A DNA stretch of 64,000 bases from Carposina sasakii (Eukaryota > Arthropoda > Insecta > Lepidoptera > Carposinidae). The DNA is taken from contig CP053165.1 of the NCBI GenBank assembly GCA_014607495.2, forward strand, positions 2,412,906 through 2,476,905, read 5' to 3'. Below, in pieces: positions 51,620 through 62,841 of the stretch. Under the pieces are notes generated by a model. The model searched no databases. It was not told where the DNA came from and saw nothing but the letters and a program-made list of their open reading frames with translations. The translations under genes and the position numbers were made by a program. How positions within the stretch are numbered: the first letter of the stretch is position 1; each line of letters starts with the position of its first letter.

Positions 51620-51675
51620 ATTCAAGGGTGCCATACACTAATGTTTGGAAAATATTAACATACATACGAGTACAT

Positions 51676-51878
51676 ATGCACACGGCTGTGAAATAGGGTA
51701 ACTAGAAATGCAGGATTATAAAGGAAATCCTACAACCATCATTAGCATAGCGAGGGTGGATGTAAATGATCAGTGATAACTCGCTATCCTGTAGCGTAAG
51801 AGTATGCCCGAGTTCCTTAGTCGACTCTTACGATATGCACGGAAGAAGATGCAGCTGATGTATTCTAATAAAGACCCG
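51676..51878 (-). repeat. family X repeat
   Basis: ATGCAGGATTATAAAGGAAA, GAGTTCCTTAGTCGACTCTT and GAAGATGCAGCTGATGTATT. Confidence 0.7.
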
Positions 51879-51939
51879 CTTTCGAATCTTTCGGTCCGAC
51901 CGAAGCCCGACCAAATCGAAGCCTTTGACAACCTTTGAC

Positions 51940-52126
51940 CCTACTACGAAATTGCTTCGGATTCATTGATCTGAGTTCACAACTCATTCGGAACCATAGA
52001 GAACCATTCACATTGACTAATATTATAAGCTTTCTATCATCTAGCCTTATATCTATCAAATAGAGTTCGATCGGACCGAATGACAAAACGGCGCGACTGA
52101 TCCGATCGAAGGAAGTTCGTAGTAGG
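51940..52126. mobile_element. CCTACTACGAA TIR element
   Basis: Left CCTACTACGAAATTGCTTCG and the complement of the right end TTCGTAGTAGG form inverted termini with a shared CGGATC/GATCCG pair further in. About 187 bp. Neighbouring sequence is rich in TCGGTCCGACCGAAG-like words. Confidence 0.6.
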
Positions 52127-52489
52127 AAACACCTCGATATTCGGCCGATACTTCGTTTATCGTAACTTCAGAGTAGACGTCCTGCTTATCTGCGATGATC
52201 AGATTAGTGAAAATCTCGGTTTGCCGAGTCGGTGGAAACCGTGAAAGTGCTGTTTGTAGTTTACTCGCTTTGAAGTTTAGTTACCCAGAAATTAACAGTA
52301 ACTTTCCTAAATTGTTACTGATCACTTGAAACAGTTGGTTATTTCATTATATCGTAGATAGAGTTCAAATTAAGGTAACGTTGATCGAACGGTAGAAAAA
52401 ATATTAATGAAAAACTTGGAATGGTACTGCAACATCTTCGCCCCTGCTGCAATACCAACTTTTATTTCTCAAAACTATTACTTATTTAT

Positions 52490-52680
52490 ATTTATAGATG
52501 GATGTTTGTTACTCTTTCACGTAAAAACGGCTGAAGCGATTTTGATAAAATTTGGTATGGAGTTAGATGACACCCTGGATACATAGGCTACTTTTGGTCC
52601 CGGGAAAATATATTTATCCCGGATAATTTTGACATTTTGTTTTTCCTGCAGTCCACGCGGACGAAGTCGCGGGTGTCCAC
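52490..52680 (+). mobile_element. Helitron-type repeat
   Basis: CACGTAAAAACGGCTGAAGC, ATAGGCTACTTTTGGTCCCG, then CACGCGGACGAAGTCGCGGG and a mutated terminal CACAGG. Reverse partner of 42410-42650. Confidence 0.7.
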
Positions 52681-52682
52681 AG

Positions 52683-52786
52683 GTGCTAAATAAACATATG
52701 ATATCAAGTCTCAAATTTGTAGATAAATTTACTGCTATGTTCATATTATTTTGCTTTATAGCCCTCATTTGTTACATTCTGTATAA
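52683..52786. mobile_element. M2 fragment
   Basis: AATAAACATATGATATCAAG, TCTCAAATTTGTAGAT and GTTACATTCTGTA. Confidence 0.5.
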
Positions 52787-52913
52787 GGTGGTTTGATGGT
52801 TTAGACGTGCGCTTTTTATTCGGATGGCTTAGGTTCGATTCCATTTACGGACTGTACCACTGTATTTATCTCATGTACTTCATGTAGGTCGATGTTTGTT
52901 TCCAAGTAATTCA

Positions 52914-53155
52914 TCATGATCATCATCAGCCTATTGCAGTCCACTGCTGGACGTAGGCCTCCCCCATGGCATGCCACAAGACTTCCATGGGGGGTATTTG
53001 CCCATAGTAACCACGCTGGGCAGGCAGGTTGGTGACCGCAGTTTATATTTTGGGAGGCGCTGCTGCCCACCTATCGGAAACCCTTAATAGCCTCGTACGA
53101 TACCCACGGGCAGACATGGGGTGGTACGAATTCTACTCTGCCGGCACCACGCGAC
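52914..53155 (-). mobile_element. RTE 3' tail
   Basis: ATCATGATCATCATCAGCCT through GCAGGCAGGTTGGTGACCGC to CTCTGCCGGCACCACGCG. Confidence 0.75.
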
Positions 53156-53213
53156 CTTCCGGGTAATTAATGTTTCTATATTTATCTATGTATTTATATG
53201 CCGTTGCTCGAGA

Positions 53214-53300
53214 ATGCCCTAGTTCCTAAGTCGACTCTTACAACATGCCTGATAGGAGATGAAGCTGATTTATTCAAGTGAATGCCCGCATCAGCAGCAT
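53214..53300 (-). repeat. family X fragment
   Basis: GAGAATGCCCTAGTTCCTAA, GTCGACTCTTACAACATGCC and GATGAAGCTGAT. Confidence 0.6.
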
Positions 53301-53651
53301 AGCCTGATTAAATAACTTATAATACAAAGCCGAACCCAACATAATAATAACAAATAATCAGAAACGAATGGCGCAATAATTTTGAGCCAACGCTATTTTG
53401 CAATACATAAAACCGTCAATTAACACCCAATTCCCAGAGCCCGAACAAATTAAAAAGTAACTTTTCGCAGTTGATTTTGTTGCAGTTGAAACTGCTCCCC
53501 ATTTGTTGTAAAACGAAACAATTGGGTGGTCTAACTGCTACCAGATAGTGGCGTCTGTTAGAACTTTACGGGCTTGTTGGCTAGTTATGGATGCATGAAG
53601 ATGTATTATTTAGTTTTTTTTGGACATGGTATTATTTACATACATATATAA

Positions 53652-53825
53652 TGTACAGCCGTGTGGCTGTGTTCTTAAAATGATGTAATCAGAATCATGA
53701 CTGAGATCCTAGGGCCACGTTTAGTACAGCTGATTTAAAAGTTCAGTGACAAGTTGCTGGGTCATTGTTGAAGAGAACGCCCATGAGTTCCTCTTACGAA
53801 ATGTAAAGAGTATTCTAGTGAATTC
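53652..53825 (-). repeat. family X repeat, diverged
   Basis: TGTACAGCCGTGTGGCTGTG, GGGCCACGTTTAGTACAGC and AGAGTATTCTAGTGAA. Confidence 0.6.
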
Positions 53826-53864
53826 TAGAATGTACCTACTCTCGCACTCTGTGTCTCTCTTGAC

Positions 53865-54083
53865 GCTGGCGACTCTGTCCACGAGAACTGCGGAAAAAAA
53901 CAAAATAATCTGAGTTATAAATATTTTCCCTAGACAGAAAGTAGCCTATGGTATCCCGTTCTTTTTTACCACTCTAGACTACCTGTGTATTAAAATTCCT
54001 TTCAATCGGTCCAGTACTTTTAGCGTTAAAGCCAGACAGATAGACAAAAAGGGTTACTTTCGCATTCATAATACAAGTAAGGA
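53865..54083 (-). mobile_element. Helitron-type repeat, diverged
   Basis: GGAAAAAAACAAAATAATCT, GAAAGTAGCCTATGG, CAATCGGTCCAGTACTTTTA and TTCGCATTCATAATACAAG. The hairpin end is mutated beyond certainty. Confidence 0.5.
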
Positions 54084-54346
54084 TAATAGTAAATTATTAC
54101 TTTCCATTATTCAAATTTTCTACTGTTACTAGTACATTCACGTCCAATAAACCACCGCCGAGGCACCGCGGTTTTCCGGCGAACAATTTATTACTCCTAC
54201 TTTGTGAACTGCATCATATTAGATTTCTATACAAATTGTATTTGCTGAAGGAGACACAGGAAGAGGTACTTTTAAAATATGACTTTTCATATTCTTATAG
54301 GACTTAAGTAACTTTTCTTAAGTAAAAGAATAAATTAACCATAACT

Positions 54347-54589
54347 AGCCGCGTGGTGCCGGCAGAGTAGAGTTTGTACGACCCCATGTCTGCCCGTGGG
54401 TATCATACGAGGCGATTAAGGGTTTTCAGGAGGCGGGCACCAGCGCCTCCCGTGCTGACAACATAGTTACCAACCCGCCTGCCCAGCGTGGTGACTATGG
54501 GCAAAACCCCCCTGTTGCAGTAGCCTTGTAGCGTGCCCTGGGGGAGGCCTACGTCCAGCTGTGGACTGCATTAGGCTGAAGACGATATC
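54347..54589 (+). mobile_element. RTE 3' tail
   Basis: GCCGCGTGGTGCCGGCAGAG, TCATACGAGGCGATTAAGGG, CCCAGCGTGGTGACTATGGG and GGGGGAGGCCTACGTCCAGC. Confidence 0.75.
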
Positions 54590-54781
54590 TATAAACAAGT
54601 AATTAAGTACTTCTACTCAAGCAGTTGTAGTTATTATAGAATCTTTTTATAGATTGAACTGACAAAAGTCAACCGCTATAGATTAAATTAAAGTACGGGG
54701 AAGAAAGGGTTTGACTTATTTTTTTTCATACATAATTTAGAATTATTTGAATGTATTTACTATAGAGTTTTGTGTACAATA

Positions 54782-54953
54782 CATACATACATATAATCTC
54801 GCCTTTATCCCTTACTGGGTAGACAGAGCACCAAGGGCCGATAGAACCACATGGTGCCACTTCTGACCAACTTTGAGGGTATAGTTGAGATGGACAAGTT
54901 CGGTTAGTAGTGACAGGTGGTCAGCCCATCGCCAACAAAACACCAAGACCCTC
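54782..54953 (-). mobile_element. R5 retroposon with 14-bp TSD
   Basis: A 172-bp insert bracketed by perfect copies of TTTTGTGTACAATA (54768-54781 and 54954-54967). The tail CATACATACATATAATC is on the left, so the insert is reversed. The target is itself a LINE-type 3' tail (TGTGTACAATAAAG). Confidence 0.9.
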
Positions 54954-55039
54954 TTTTGTGTACAATAAAGATAAAATACCCATTATCCGAAAGAGATTGG
55001 GCAGAGATGTTCAAATCGCACACCCAAATTTTTACCACT

Positions 55040-55130
55040 TCATCATCGTCATCTTCCTGCCCTAATCCCATTATTTATGGAGTCGGCGGAACATAGTTTT
55101 TCGAAACTAACACTTTTTACCACTTAGCCT
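55040..55130 (-). repeat. S1-variant tail fragment
   Basis: ATCTTCCTGCCCTAATCCCA, TTATTTATGGAGTCGGCG and AAACTAACAC. Confidence 0.5.
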
Positions 55131-55333
55131 AAGGATTCCTTGGGGTTCGGTAGCGATTCAACAAGGAATTAGCAGAGCGTCTCGTGGAGTATACATGTAG
55201 CCAATATACTGGCTGCCAAGGGGCGCAGAATTCGTGGCAATGGGTCCAACATGTTGGGTAATGGGTATATTGTGTGTGATTGACCCTCTGGTGTTGCCAA
55301 CGTTTTTTAAGAGAAATAAAGAATATTTAGGTC

Positions 55334-55575
55334 ATAGCCGAGTGGTTAACACGTGCGCCTTCTAAACGTGGGGACGTAACTTCGATCCCAGTCACGGGCC
55401 TACTGAATTCATTAATGTACGGATTTTTTTTAATTGTCACTTGGCTATGCCTGAGGAGGATTGGCGTCAGGCAGGCAGCCGGCTGTAAAAATAAAGCCAA
55501 ATCTTTGGAAATGTGAGTTTTGAAAGAAACCATTTTGCGTCGACCCCATAAATAAGGTAGGGAAGATGATGATGA
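55334..55575 (+). mobile_element. S1-variant SINE (same head, different tail)
   Basis: The tRNA-like head (GTCATAGCCGAGTGGTTAAC, CTTCGATCCCAGTCACGGG) matches S1, but the body is replaced by TTGGCTATGCCTGAGGAGG, TCAGGCAGGCAGCCGGC and GACCCCATAAATAAGG before a GATGATGAT tail. Confidence 0.75.
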
Positions 55576-55789
55576 ATTTTAGTGTGAAATTTGTTTGGGC
55601 ATTTTTAATTTTATTTATTTTTCGTTTCTGTTCTGACATAGTAAGTATTAATTATAATTTTATCAATTAAATTAAATGTTATTTTATTATTAGTATAATT
55701 TTATCAATAAATTGAAATATTGAAACTATTTTAACACAGAGATATTTACAAGATATATGTAATTATACGAGGTGGCATACATAGCAATT

Positions 55790-55880
55790 TATTACCAACA
55801 GAGTGAACCCTGGAACAAACTACCAGAAGAAGTTTTTGAAGTCAATAATTTCAAAAACAAACTTGACAAAACATAATACC
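55790..55880 (+). pseudogene. CR1/Jockey-like LINE ORF2 C-terminal scrap
   Basis: Reads PWNKLPEEVFEVNNFKNKLD, the WNxLP...FKxxLD pattern that ends many CR1- and Jockey-type reverse transcriptase ORFs. Only about 25 codons are recognisable. Confidence 0.45.
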
Positions 55881-56300
55881 TATTTACTCTCTCTCATGCC
55901 TTGTTTAATTAATTAATTAGGGCAGCTGGGCGAAGGTAGCGTTCCCAGGACCTGACAAGACCCTGAAAGGACGAGGAACTTCAGAGTGGAGTCAGATATG
56001 TTGGACGTGCCCGTCAAAGAAGTTGCTAAAGTAGTCCACCCTAGCCACTAAAATGTTTTTGTCGCCCGTGCGTGCGGCCGTTTCATGAAATAGTCGGCGA
56101 ACCGCCTGCCAAGATAATGGTCGTTAGCTCCTTCAATTTTTGCCCATCCAATGACATCGATGCATAGATCTGCAAATAGCTTGCGAATCGCCGGTGTAGT
56201 TCAGCGATGGGCAGATCCCAACCAATTAAAGTTCACTCTACATCTTGCCAATACACGTCGGACCGGGACTGTAGAGAATTTAAACTACAAATTGGTAATT
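55881..56300. other. intergenic, nothing supported
   Basis: No family recognised. Locally G+C-richer than its surroundings around 55920-56110, without a usable reading frame. Confidence 0.35.
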
Positions 56301-56841
56301 TTAGATGAATGAATTGTTTTTCATACATCAATAGTGCACGAGATTTCCCAGGTTAGCTGGTAGAGAATGCGCACATTAAGTCGCCCCTGTAATGTGTTTT
56401 TGCTGTACAATAAAGAATATATGATGTATTTTACAGAGAAGAAAGCACTTTGATGCTTAATTCAACAATTAATAATGATGTGCAGGTACTGGTAGTAGGT
56501 AAGGTATATTTGTATGTAAAACAAAGTGTAATAAAATAATACATTTCTATATAATTTTTTAGCACTCACAATGACAAGAAGGCTGTGCCGCCATTAGATA
56601 TGTCTTGTCAACAGAGCGAGCAAGCCGAAAGTTTGGGCGAAAAACACTCAAGTCCTTTGGCATAATCACACGGTTCCCAGACGAATATATGATGTTTACA
56701 TGGCTGGTTAGTTAGACGAGCCTATGCCATAGAATCCCGTAGGAGGAATTTAGCGAAGCACATTTTACATTGATTTGATAACAAACAAAATTAGTCCCAC
56801 TAACTTTGTTTGATATAAATATATTCATAAAATTCTGTATA

Positions 56842-57216
56842 TACAGGATGTTTTTTTATTGCCACCCTTAACGAAGGGTAGTGACTCTACATCAAATAAA
56901 GTAAGTTTATGCCCAAAAAAATTGTGGGAAACGAAGTAATTTTTTTTTATTATTTCTTGATCGGGCGAAATTTATAGTGTACAGTGTTTATACTAGTTTT
57001 TTCATAGACAGATATTAATTATTTCTCGTGAAAAAATCTTGCTACACGCATCAATGTGCATTTATGCAGAAAAATGCTGTCTATTTACTCAACTTTGGAC
57101 CCTAATATTTTGGAAACCAGATACTTCCCAGGTATACTTCCATGGAGAAAAATGATCGTGATGATGAGGAGATTCCGTAGTTTTCGGAAACGTTGACGAC
57201 CAAAAATCACCCTGTA
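56842..57216 (+). mobile_element. M1 MITE, full length
   Basis: 375 bp, TACAGGATGTTTTTTTATTG at the left and AAATCACCCTGTA at the right, TA on both flanks. Confidence 0.85.
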
Positions 57217-57258
57217 TAGTTTCCTTATAACTAAAATAAATAAATATACTTTTTAAGA

Positions 57259-57317
57259 AGATCGAATTGGAGATCCAAGGCGACGCCACCCATCACCTTG
57301 GAACTCTAATTCGATCT
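57259..57317. repeat. inverted repeat hairpin
   Basis: AGATCGAATTGGAGATCCAA pairs with TTGGAACTCTAATTCGATCT (two mismatches) around a GC-rich 19-bp loop. Confidence 0.7.
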
Positions 57318-57399
57318 CGGTTTATTTGCTGTCCAGTGTATTAAGTTGTAACCATATTGTAGTACCTTCTGTTCTGGTGAGGGGTCTCGAGTCTTGTAC

Positions 57400-58200
57400 T
57401 AGAGGCTTTTTTCAGCCTACTCCAGGCACCAGTCCTTGGTATTGAAATCTGTATTTAAGTATGCTCAAATGTCATAGTGTGAGGAAGTTAAATAAAGTTA
57501 TTATTAACTAAATTAAGTTTTTTGATGACCTACTTAGTATAATTTAATACGACCAATTTTCCCATCAACAAAAGTTCAATATTCAACGATTCCACATAAT
57601 ACGAGTATGTTAAGTAACTCATAAGAGTTTCAAGATATTTAATTAAAGTATTCTGATCACACTAGTACGAAGATGCTCTTTAGCGAAGCTGGTCCCGAAC
57701 GACCTAATGTATTTTATCAATTTCTTATTTTCCACATCCATGGTTTTATGTTGATAGGATTTTAAAGCTTGCACCCACTCGGTAGTACGATCAAATAAAC
57801 ATGGCGTCAAGTTGTTATTATGAATAACTGGTTTATTTATCATTTAGGACCAATTTTTCTAACGAACAGCACCCTGATTACGTAAAAGCAATAGCAAAAC
57901 CAAAGCCGCACGATCGCGATAATTGAGAGTGTGTGCGTGCGCGCAACGAGCGTCCCGCGTCCCCCCTAGCATTACCTGCGACACATGTTATGATAAACCG
58001 ATTTATCGACATTTAGCCTGTCAAAATACGATATATATAGCCGCCATGTTGAATTTTGTATAGAGATGTTACGATATCGTACGATACGATATCCACGATG
58101 CGTGGTCATGCTAGGGGGGCTTGGTAAGATACCGGAGGTCATTTATGGGGTGGGACCAGTGGACTTTCAATGACTAAAATGGTGAAGTACGCACCTAATG
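57400..58200. other. intergenic, no supported gene
   Basis: An open frame on the minus strand at 57643-57843 (66 codons) has no recognisable homology. A palindrome-rich block (GATATCGTACGATACGATATC near 58073) lies at the right side. Confidence 0.35.
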
Positions 58201-58224
58201 AAATTGAAGATGAACTGAGAGTTC

Positions 58225-58250
58225 AAATGAAGCCGCGGGCAATCACCTAG
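58225..58250 (+). mobile_element. isolated Helitron 3' end
   Basis: GAAGCCGCGGGCAATCACCTAG followed by T. The upstream extent cannot be defined. Confidence 0.45.
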
Positions 58251-58752
58251 TTTATTCACACAATTCTCGCTCGGCTCAAACTTTGAAAGCTCCTATTATC
58301 TTCTATTAAAACTGAAGCAATAATTATTATGCTAAATTGTTCAAAGTCAAACGTATTCGATTGTTGGATGTACAATAATGGTAATGGAAACCAAACAGTG
58401 AATTTGTTGAATTCCATTAAGAGATCCAATTTTGCCCAACATTTGCCCGCCTTTGTGTAGGAGTTGGTATTGATTCAGTTCGAGACACCATTTCCCTGGA
58501 AACCTACATTTTTTCTACTAATAACTACAGAATAACATAAAAGTATTGTAGTAAATCCCGGTCACGAAGAAAGCAGTAGGCTTGTACATAATTAGACGAT
58601 AGCGTTACGAACTATCGAGAGTTTCCTGCTTGCTCCACGGTAGGGCATTTTAGCTCTAGCCAGCGTTCCAGCCTACCGCCGCATTATAGCGTCGAATTGT
58701 TAATCACAGCATTTATATCTTACATGGTTCTCAATCTATCTATACATATATA

Positions 58753-59088
58753 TCTATACATATAATAAATATGTAACGGATCGCTGTCTGAACATGGAAG
58801 ATATATGAGAAAAAATATTATAGGAGACCTTTATCAACGCAATAGAACCCAAAACGATGATTTTTTGAATTTTTGTCTGTTTGTAGGTTTGTCTGTTTGT
58901 CTGTGCGTTTGTGCACGCTAATCTCAAAAACGGCTGAACTGATTTCGATGCAGTTTTCAGGAATATATTGTGACAGGTCCCACTTAACATATAGGCTATC
59001 CCGGGAAAATGTTTTTATCCCGGATAATTTAGACATTTTGTTTTTTTTTTCTACAGTCCACGCGGACGGAGACGCGGGCGTCCACTAT
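58753..59088 (+). mobile_element. small non-autonomous Helitron
   Basis: Starts A|TCTATACATATAATAAATAT, carries GTGCACGCTAATCTCA and ACATATAGGCTATCCCGGGA, and ends with the CGCGGACGGAGACGCGGGCG hairpin and CACTAT. 336 bp. The terminal G of CTAG is mutated. Confidence 0.8.
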
Positions 59089-59960
59089 AAACAATATATT
59101 CGACGATTAATTTCTCAGTAGTTCTATTTAAATTGGCTATTCCAAAAAGAAGTCAAAAAACCTATTTAAAAAAATATCTGTTATTTTTTCATCTTGAATT
59201 TGCTTCTAAGCTACAGCGCCGTTTGGCAATAATAATATGTAGTACATGTTATAAAATAAAATATTCGATGTTCTTCAGACGCTACATAACATCTGTTAAT
59301 GTGTCGATTATATCATAACATCAAAAATATATTAATAATGAGCGTTAGAAAAGGTCAACAATACCGTATTTATATGGCCATAGTCATTCATGACTCAGTC
59401 CTCTAGCGTTAAGTGCAACAAAGTTAACTTATTTTACAAAACATTTTCATACTAATTAATCGCTAGTATTGGTTGAAAAATTTAATTATGTAACTATTCT
59501 TTAACACATATAATTCTGTGCTTAAATCACTGTAACATATTATCATAGTATGACATAAACACGTAATATATGGCACGTTTAAGCCCGTTGCGGGTATCCA
59601 GCAGCGAGGAATATCGTCTATCATACAATTACCCGAAGCTTACTACCTTGTTAGTTCTACACTGATCTAAGACCACTAGAAAGCATTCAAAGTCGGTAAG
59701 TACTGCGGGTCAACACGAATCTATCGCTAACGCTATCGTCGTATTGTCAAATCTCATAGATTTTGCTTGTGAGCCGATAGCGTTACGCAGCGGAAAAAAG
59801 TTCGTGCTTACCTTTATGAAGCGGCAAACACTCAGCATTTCATAAATAGTGAGACAAAAAACAATTATTGTTTTAAATAAATAGTAACTGCATACTGTTG
59901 AAAAAACCTTGTTTTAAATGTAGATTGGTTTACGCGCTATCTTGTATTTTGTAAAACATT

Positions 59961-60144
59961 GGATGTTTTTTTCACTAGACGACACGGCCACGACACGACC
60001 ACGGCTTTCTTGGAAGCAAATATGTATTGAATAGTATGGCTCGTATTCTATTAGAGAACACGACCACGACACGTCCCCACCATACTAGATAACGAAATGT
60101 CGTGGTCGTGTCGTTGTCGTGTCGTCTAGTGGAAAAATGCCCAT
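59961..60144. mobile_element. M5 MITE, well preserved
   Basis: Arms TTTTT(C)CACTAGACGACACG and its complement, about 40 bp, are rich in CACGAC/GTCGTG words. Central CATACTAGATAACGAAATG is shared with 40872-41013. Confidence 0.8.
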
Positions 60145-60638
60145 TCATCGGAAGTGACCAATGATGTTCTTAGTCAGATGTGTTGCTTTTTACTAAAATA
60201 AAATTTCGAAAAAGTTAAATCAAAATGTCTTCTCCAGTAACACATATTCCGTGTAACCTCGTAAATATACAGTTTATTTCCTGCACTAAAACCGAATGGA
60301 GAAAAACTTTTATGTTCACAGTTAAAACTTGATTTATAAATATCAAGCTCTCCTTATAATTAATTACTTGAAGACAATAGGATTTTCTTGTGTTACTAGC
60401 AGCCTATTTATTTAAAGTCCAGTTGTACCAAATACTTCATAATAGATTTCAATCAGCTCTAAAGTAACATTTCACATCACACACCGTAAATAGAGCATAG
60501 AGTGGCATATGTACGGCCGCTATATGACGGCACCATCATCCCGGGAAATTAAAGGTAGACATTTTCAAAAAATACACCATCTTATTAATGTTATAGAAGC
60601 AAGGGAAGCTAATCTGCGTGGTTATATTTTGTCAATTA

Positions 60639-60971
60639 TCTATACATATAATAAAAATGTAATGGACCGCTGTCTGTACATGGAAGATATATGAGAAAAA
60701 ATATTATAGGAGGATTACCTTTATCAACGCAATAGAACCCAAAATAATGATTTTTAGAATTTTTGTCTGTTTGTCGGTGTGTCTGTGCCTTTGTATACGC
60801 TAATCTCAGAAACGACAACCGATTTCGATGCAGGTTTCAGGAATATATTGTTACAGGTCCCACTTAACATATAGGCTACTTATTATCCGGGGAAAATGTT
60901 TTAATCCCGGATAATTTCGACATTTTGTTTTTTCCGTAGTCCACGCGGACGGGGTCGAGGGCATCCACTAG
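60639..60971 (+). mobile_element. small non-autonomous Helitron, intact ends
   Basis: 333 bp, A|TCTATACATATAATAAAAAT to CCACTAG|T. The hairpin CACGCGGACGGGGTCGAGGG has slightly decayed. The A/T flanks fit Helitron insertion between A and T. Confidence 0.85.
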
Positions 60972-61119
60972 TTCAAAATACAATCACACTTAGAACATAA
61001 GTCATTAGCATAAGTTATTAGAATAAGTAAGTTCTACTTAAAATATAGCTTATTAATGCCCTGAATAAAATAAAATCTTATTCACAAGAATATCACTCTT
61101 AACCATTGAATAATAACTG

Positions 61120-61288
61120 TAAAGGTGGGTTAACACGGTGCGTGATATTACGGACGGACGCGCACCACGGATCGTGGGAAACGGAGCGTCCGTGGTAATA
61201 CAGATGCGTCCGTGGTGCGCGTCCGTCCGTAGCCGTCGGCGCATCCGCGTCCATCCGCGAAATCTCGCACCGTGGGAACCCACCTTTA
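61120..61288. mobile_element. GC-rich TA-flanked MITE
   Basis: TA|AAGGTGGGTTAACACGGTGC at the left and the complement at the right (GCACCGTGGGAACCCACCTT|TA). The interior repeats CGTCCGTGGTGCGCGTCCG and GGACGGACGCGCACCACGG, a second inverted pair. Confidence 0.85.
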
Positions 61289-61399
61289 GGCTGGAAACAT
61301 TTACCTGTAATTGACTTATTTGTTGCTATAAGTTATTTTATATTGTTTTATAAGCTGTTTGTGGTCCACAGAGTTTTGTAAATAAATAAACAAAATTTA

Positions 61400-62350
61400 A
61401 CAGCGACGAGGTGTCCCGTATGGGTCTTGCTCCGGGTGGCTGGGGAAACGATGTCATGTCATGTCATGTACGGATGCTTGAAGAAGTTTTCTAGTTAACT
61501 GTGAAACCGGCCTTATAGCAAAAAACTAAAGTATAATCATCTCTCAACCGAGTGCAAAAATAGTTTCCACTGATATACGAGCATCAGACTCACCAGTCGG
61601 TAATCTAAGGTTATTGTTATTTAATCTGTTTTTGGGGAATGTTTGTAGTAGCTTAAAACAAGTGAAAAATTGGTGCCAAAAAATTATTAATTCTTAATAT
61701 TTGATAGTTCTATAATTCTTTACCACAAATTCAATTTAATTTGCGTCCCTTCGAGGATAAATAGAAAACCACATTCAAATTTATATTTATTTTTCAAGTC
61801 GGCCATCGAGCCGTATTTTTAACGTACTTTGAATCCTTCAAACGAAGTTAAGTTCAATTCAAATGAAAATGTTTTCAGTCGGATAATTTCGCGAGTTAAA
61901 CTAAATAAAAGGCGGATTCCGAACCAAGTTTCTTCATAAAAGTGACACAGACACAATGTAACTTTCCAAAATTACGAGACTCTTGAAAATCCAGAATTAT
62001 CTTGCAAGTAATTTGCCGATGGCCCCGGGGAGTTACTTGGACTTTCCAGTGAATGTCAATTGTGTTCAGATCATGCAAACTTTGTAAACGGTTGTAAAGA
62101 ATTTCCACTTAGAGCTGCTCTGCAGTGTGATCTCGGCTTAAAATAAAATGTGGATTGATTGAAACTGCTGAGAACGTGTTACTCGTCAACTCTTTTGCGT
62201 ATTGCGGCTCTGCATTCACCGAGAAATTAGGTTAGGGTTGTCACTCATAGGCATTGTGTATGAGTCTGCGCTCAGCCCCCTGATTACGTGATCTGCAGTA
62301 GCAGAGCCGAAGCAATGCGATAGAGAAAATTGGCGAGGTGCGTGGCGTGG
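61400..62350. other. intergenic, nothing supported
   Basis: No repeat terminus or coding exon recognised. A short ATGTCATGTC tandem lies near 61453. Confidence 0.4.
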
Positions 62351-62361
62351 GAGGACCTATA

Positions 62362-62836
62362 TACAGGATGTTTGTGATAGCCAGGCAAATATTGATACCA
62401 TGACTTCCGATCATGATTCTGAGGCGAAAAACACTGAAAATTCTCGCAGGAAAATTCCGAAATTTTCCGATATTTTTTTTATATATTCAGGAAAAATTGT
62501 TTAGTTCGTTTAATTAGGCCTTAAATAATGACATAAAAATAAAATTTTAACCAAAAGATGAATTTTAAAAAAAGTAGCCCTTAAAAAATTCAAAAAACTG
62601 ATTAACCCTAACGGAGAATCACAATTGATCCAAAAAACAGAAATGGGTCACACAATAACCAATAAGCCCATTTAATTAGTCACAGAATCGCTCGATACAA
62701 TTAGCGCGGAGAACAAAGATTACGGAAAATCAAATCAAAAATACATTTCCTGCGAGTAAAAACACTGTCGTATAACTCAACAGAATGGTACTTGTTCAGC
62801 ATTTCAGTATTTGCCTGGCTGCCACCTACACCCTGA
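62362..62836 (+). mobile_element. M3 MITE, both ends present
   Basis: Left TACAGGATGTTTGTGATAGC then CAGGCAAATATTG. Right CAGTATTTGCCTGGCTGCCA then CCTACACCCTGA (terminal TA mutated). About 475 bp, the most complete M3 copy. Confidence 0.8.
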
Positions 62837-62841
62837 CTATA

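Noticed and set aside
57643..57843. 66-codon minus-strand frame
   Set aside because: Looks protein-like but has no recognisable motif or neighbouring exon.
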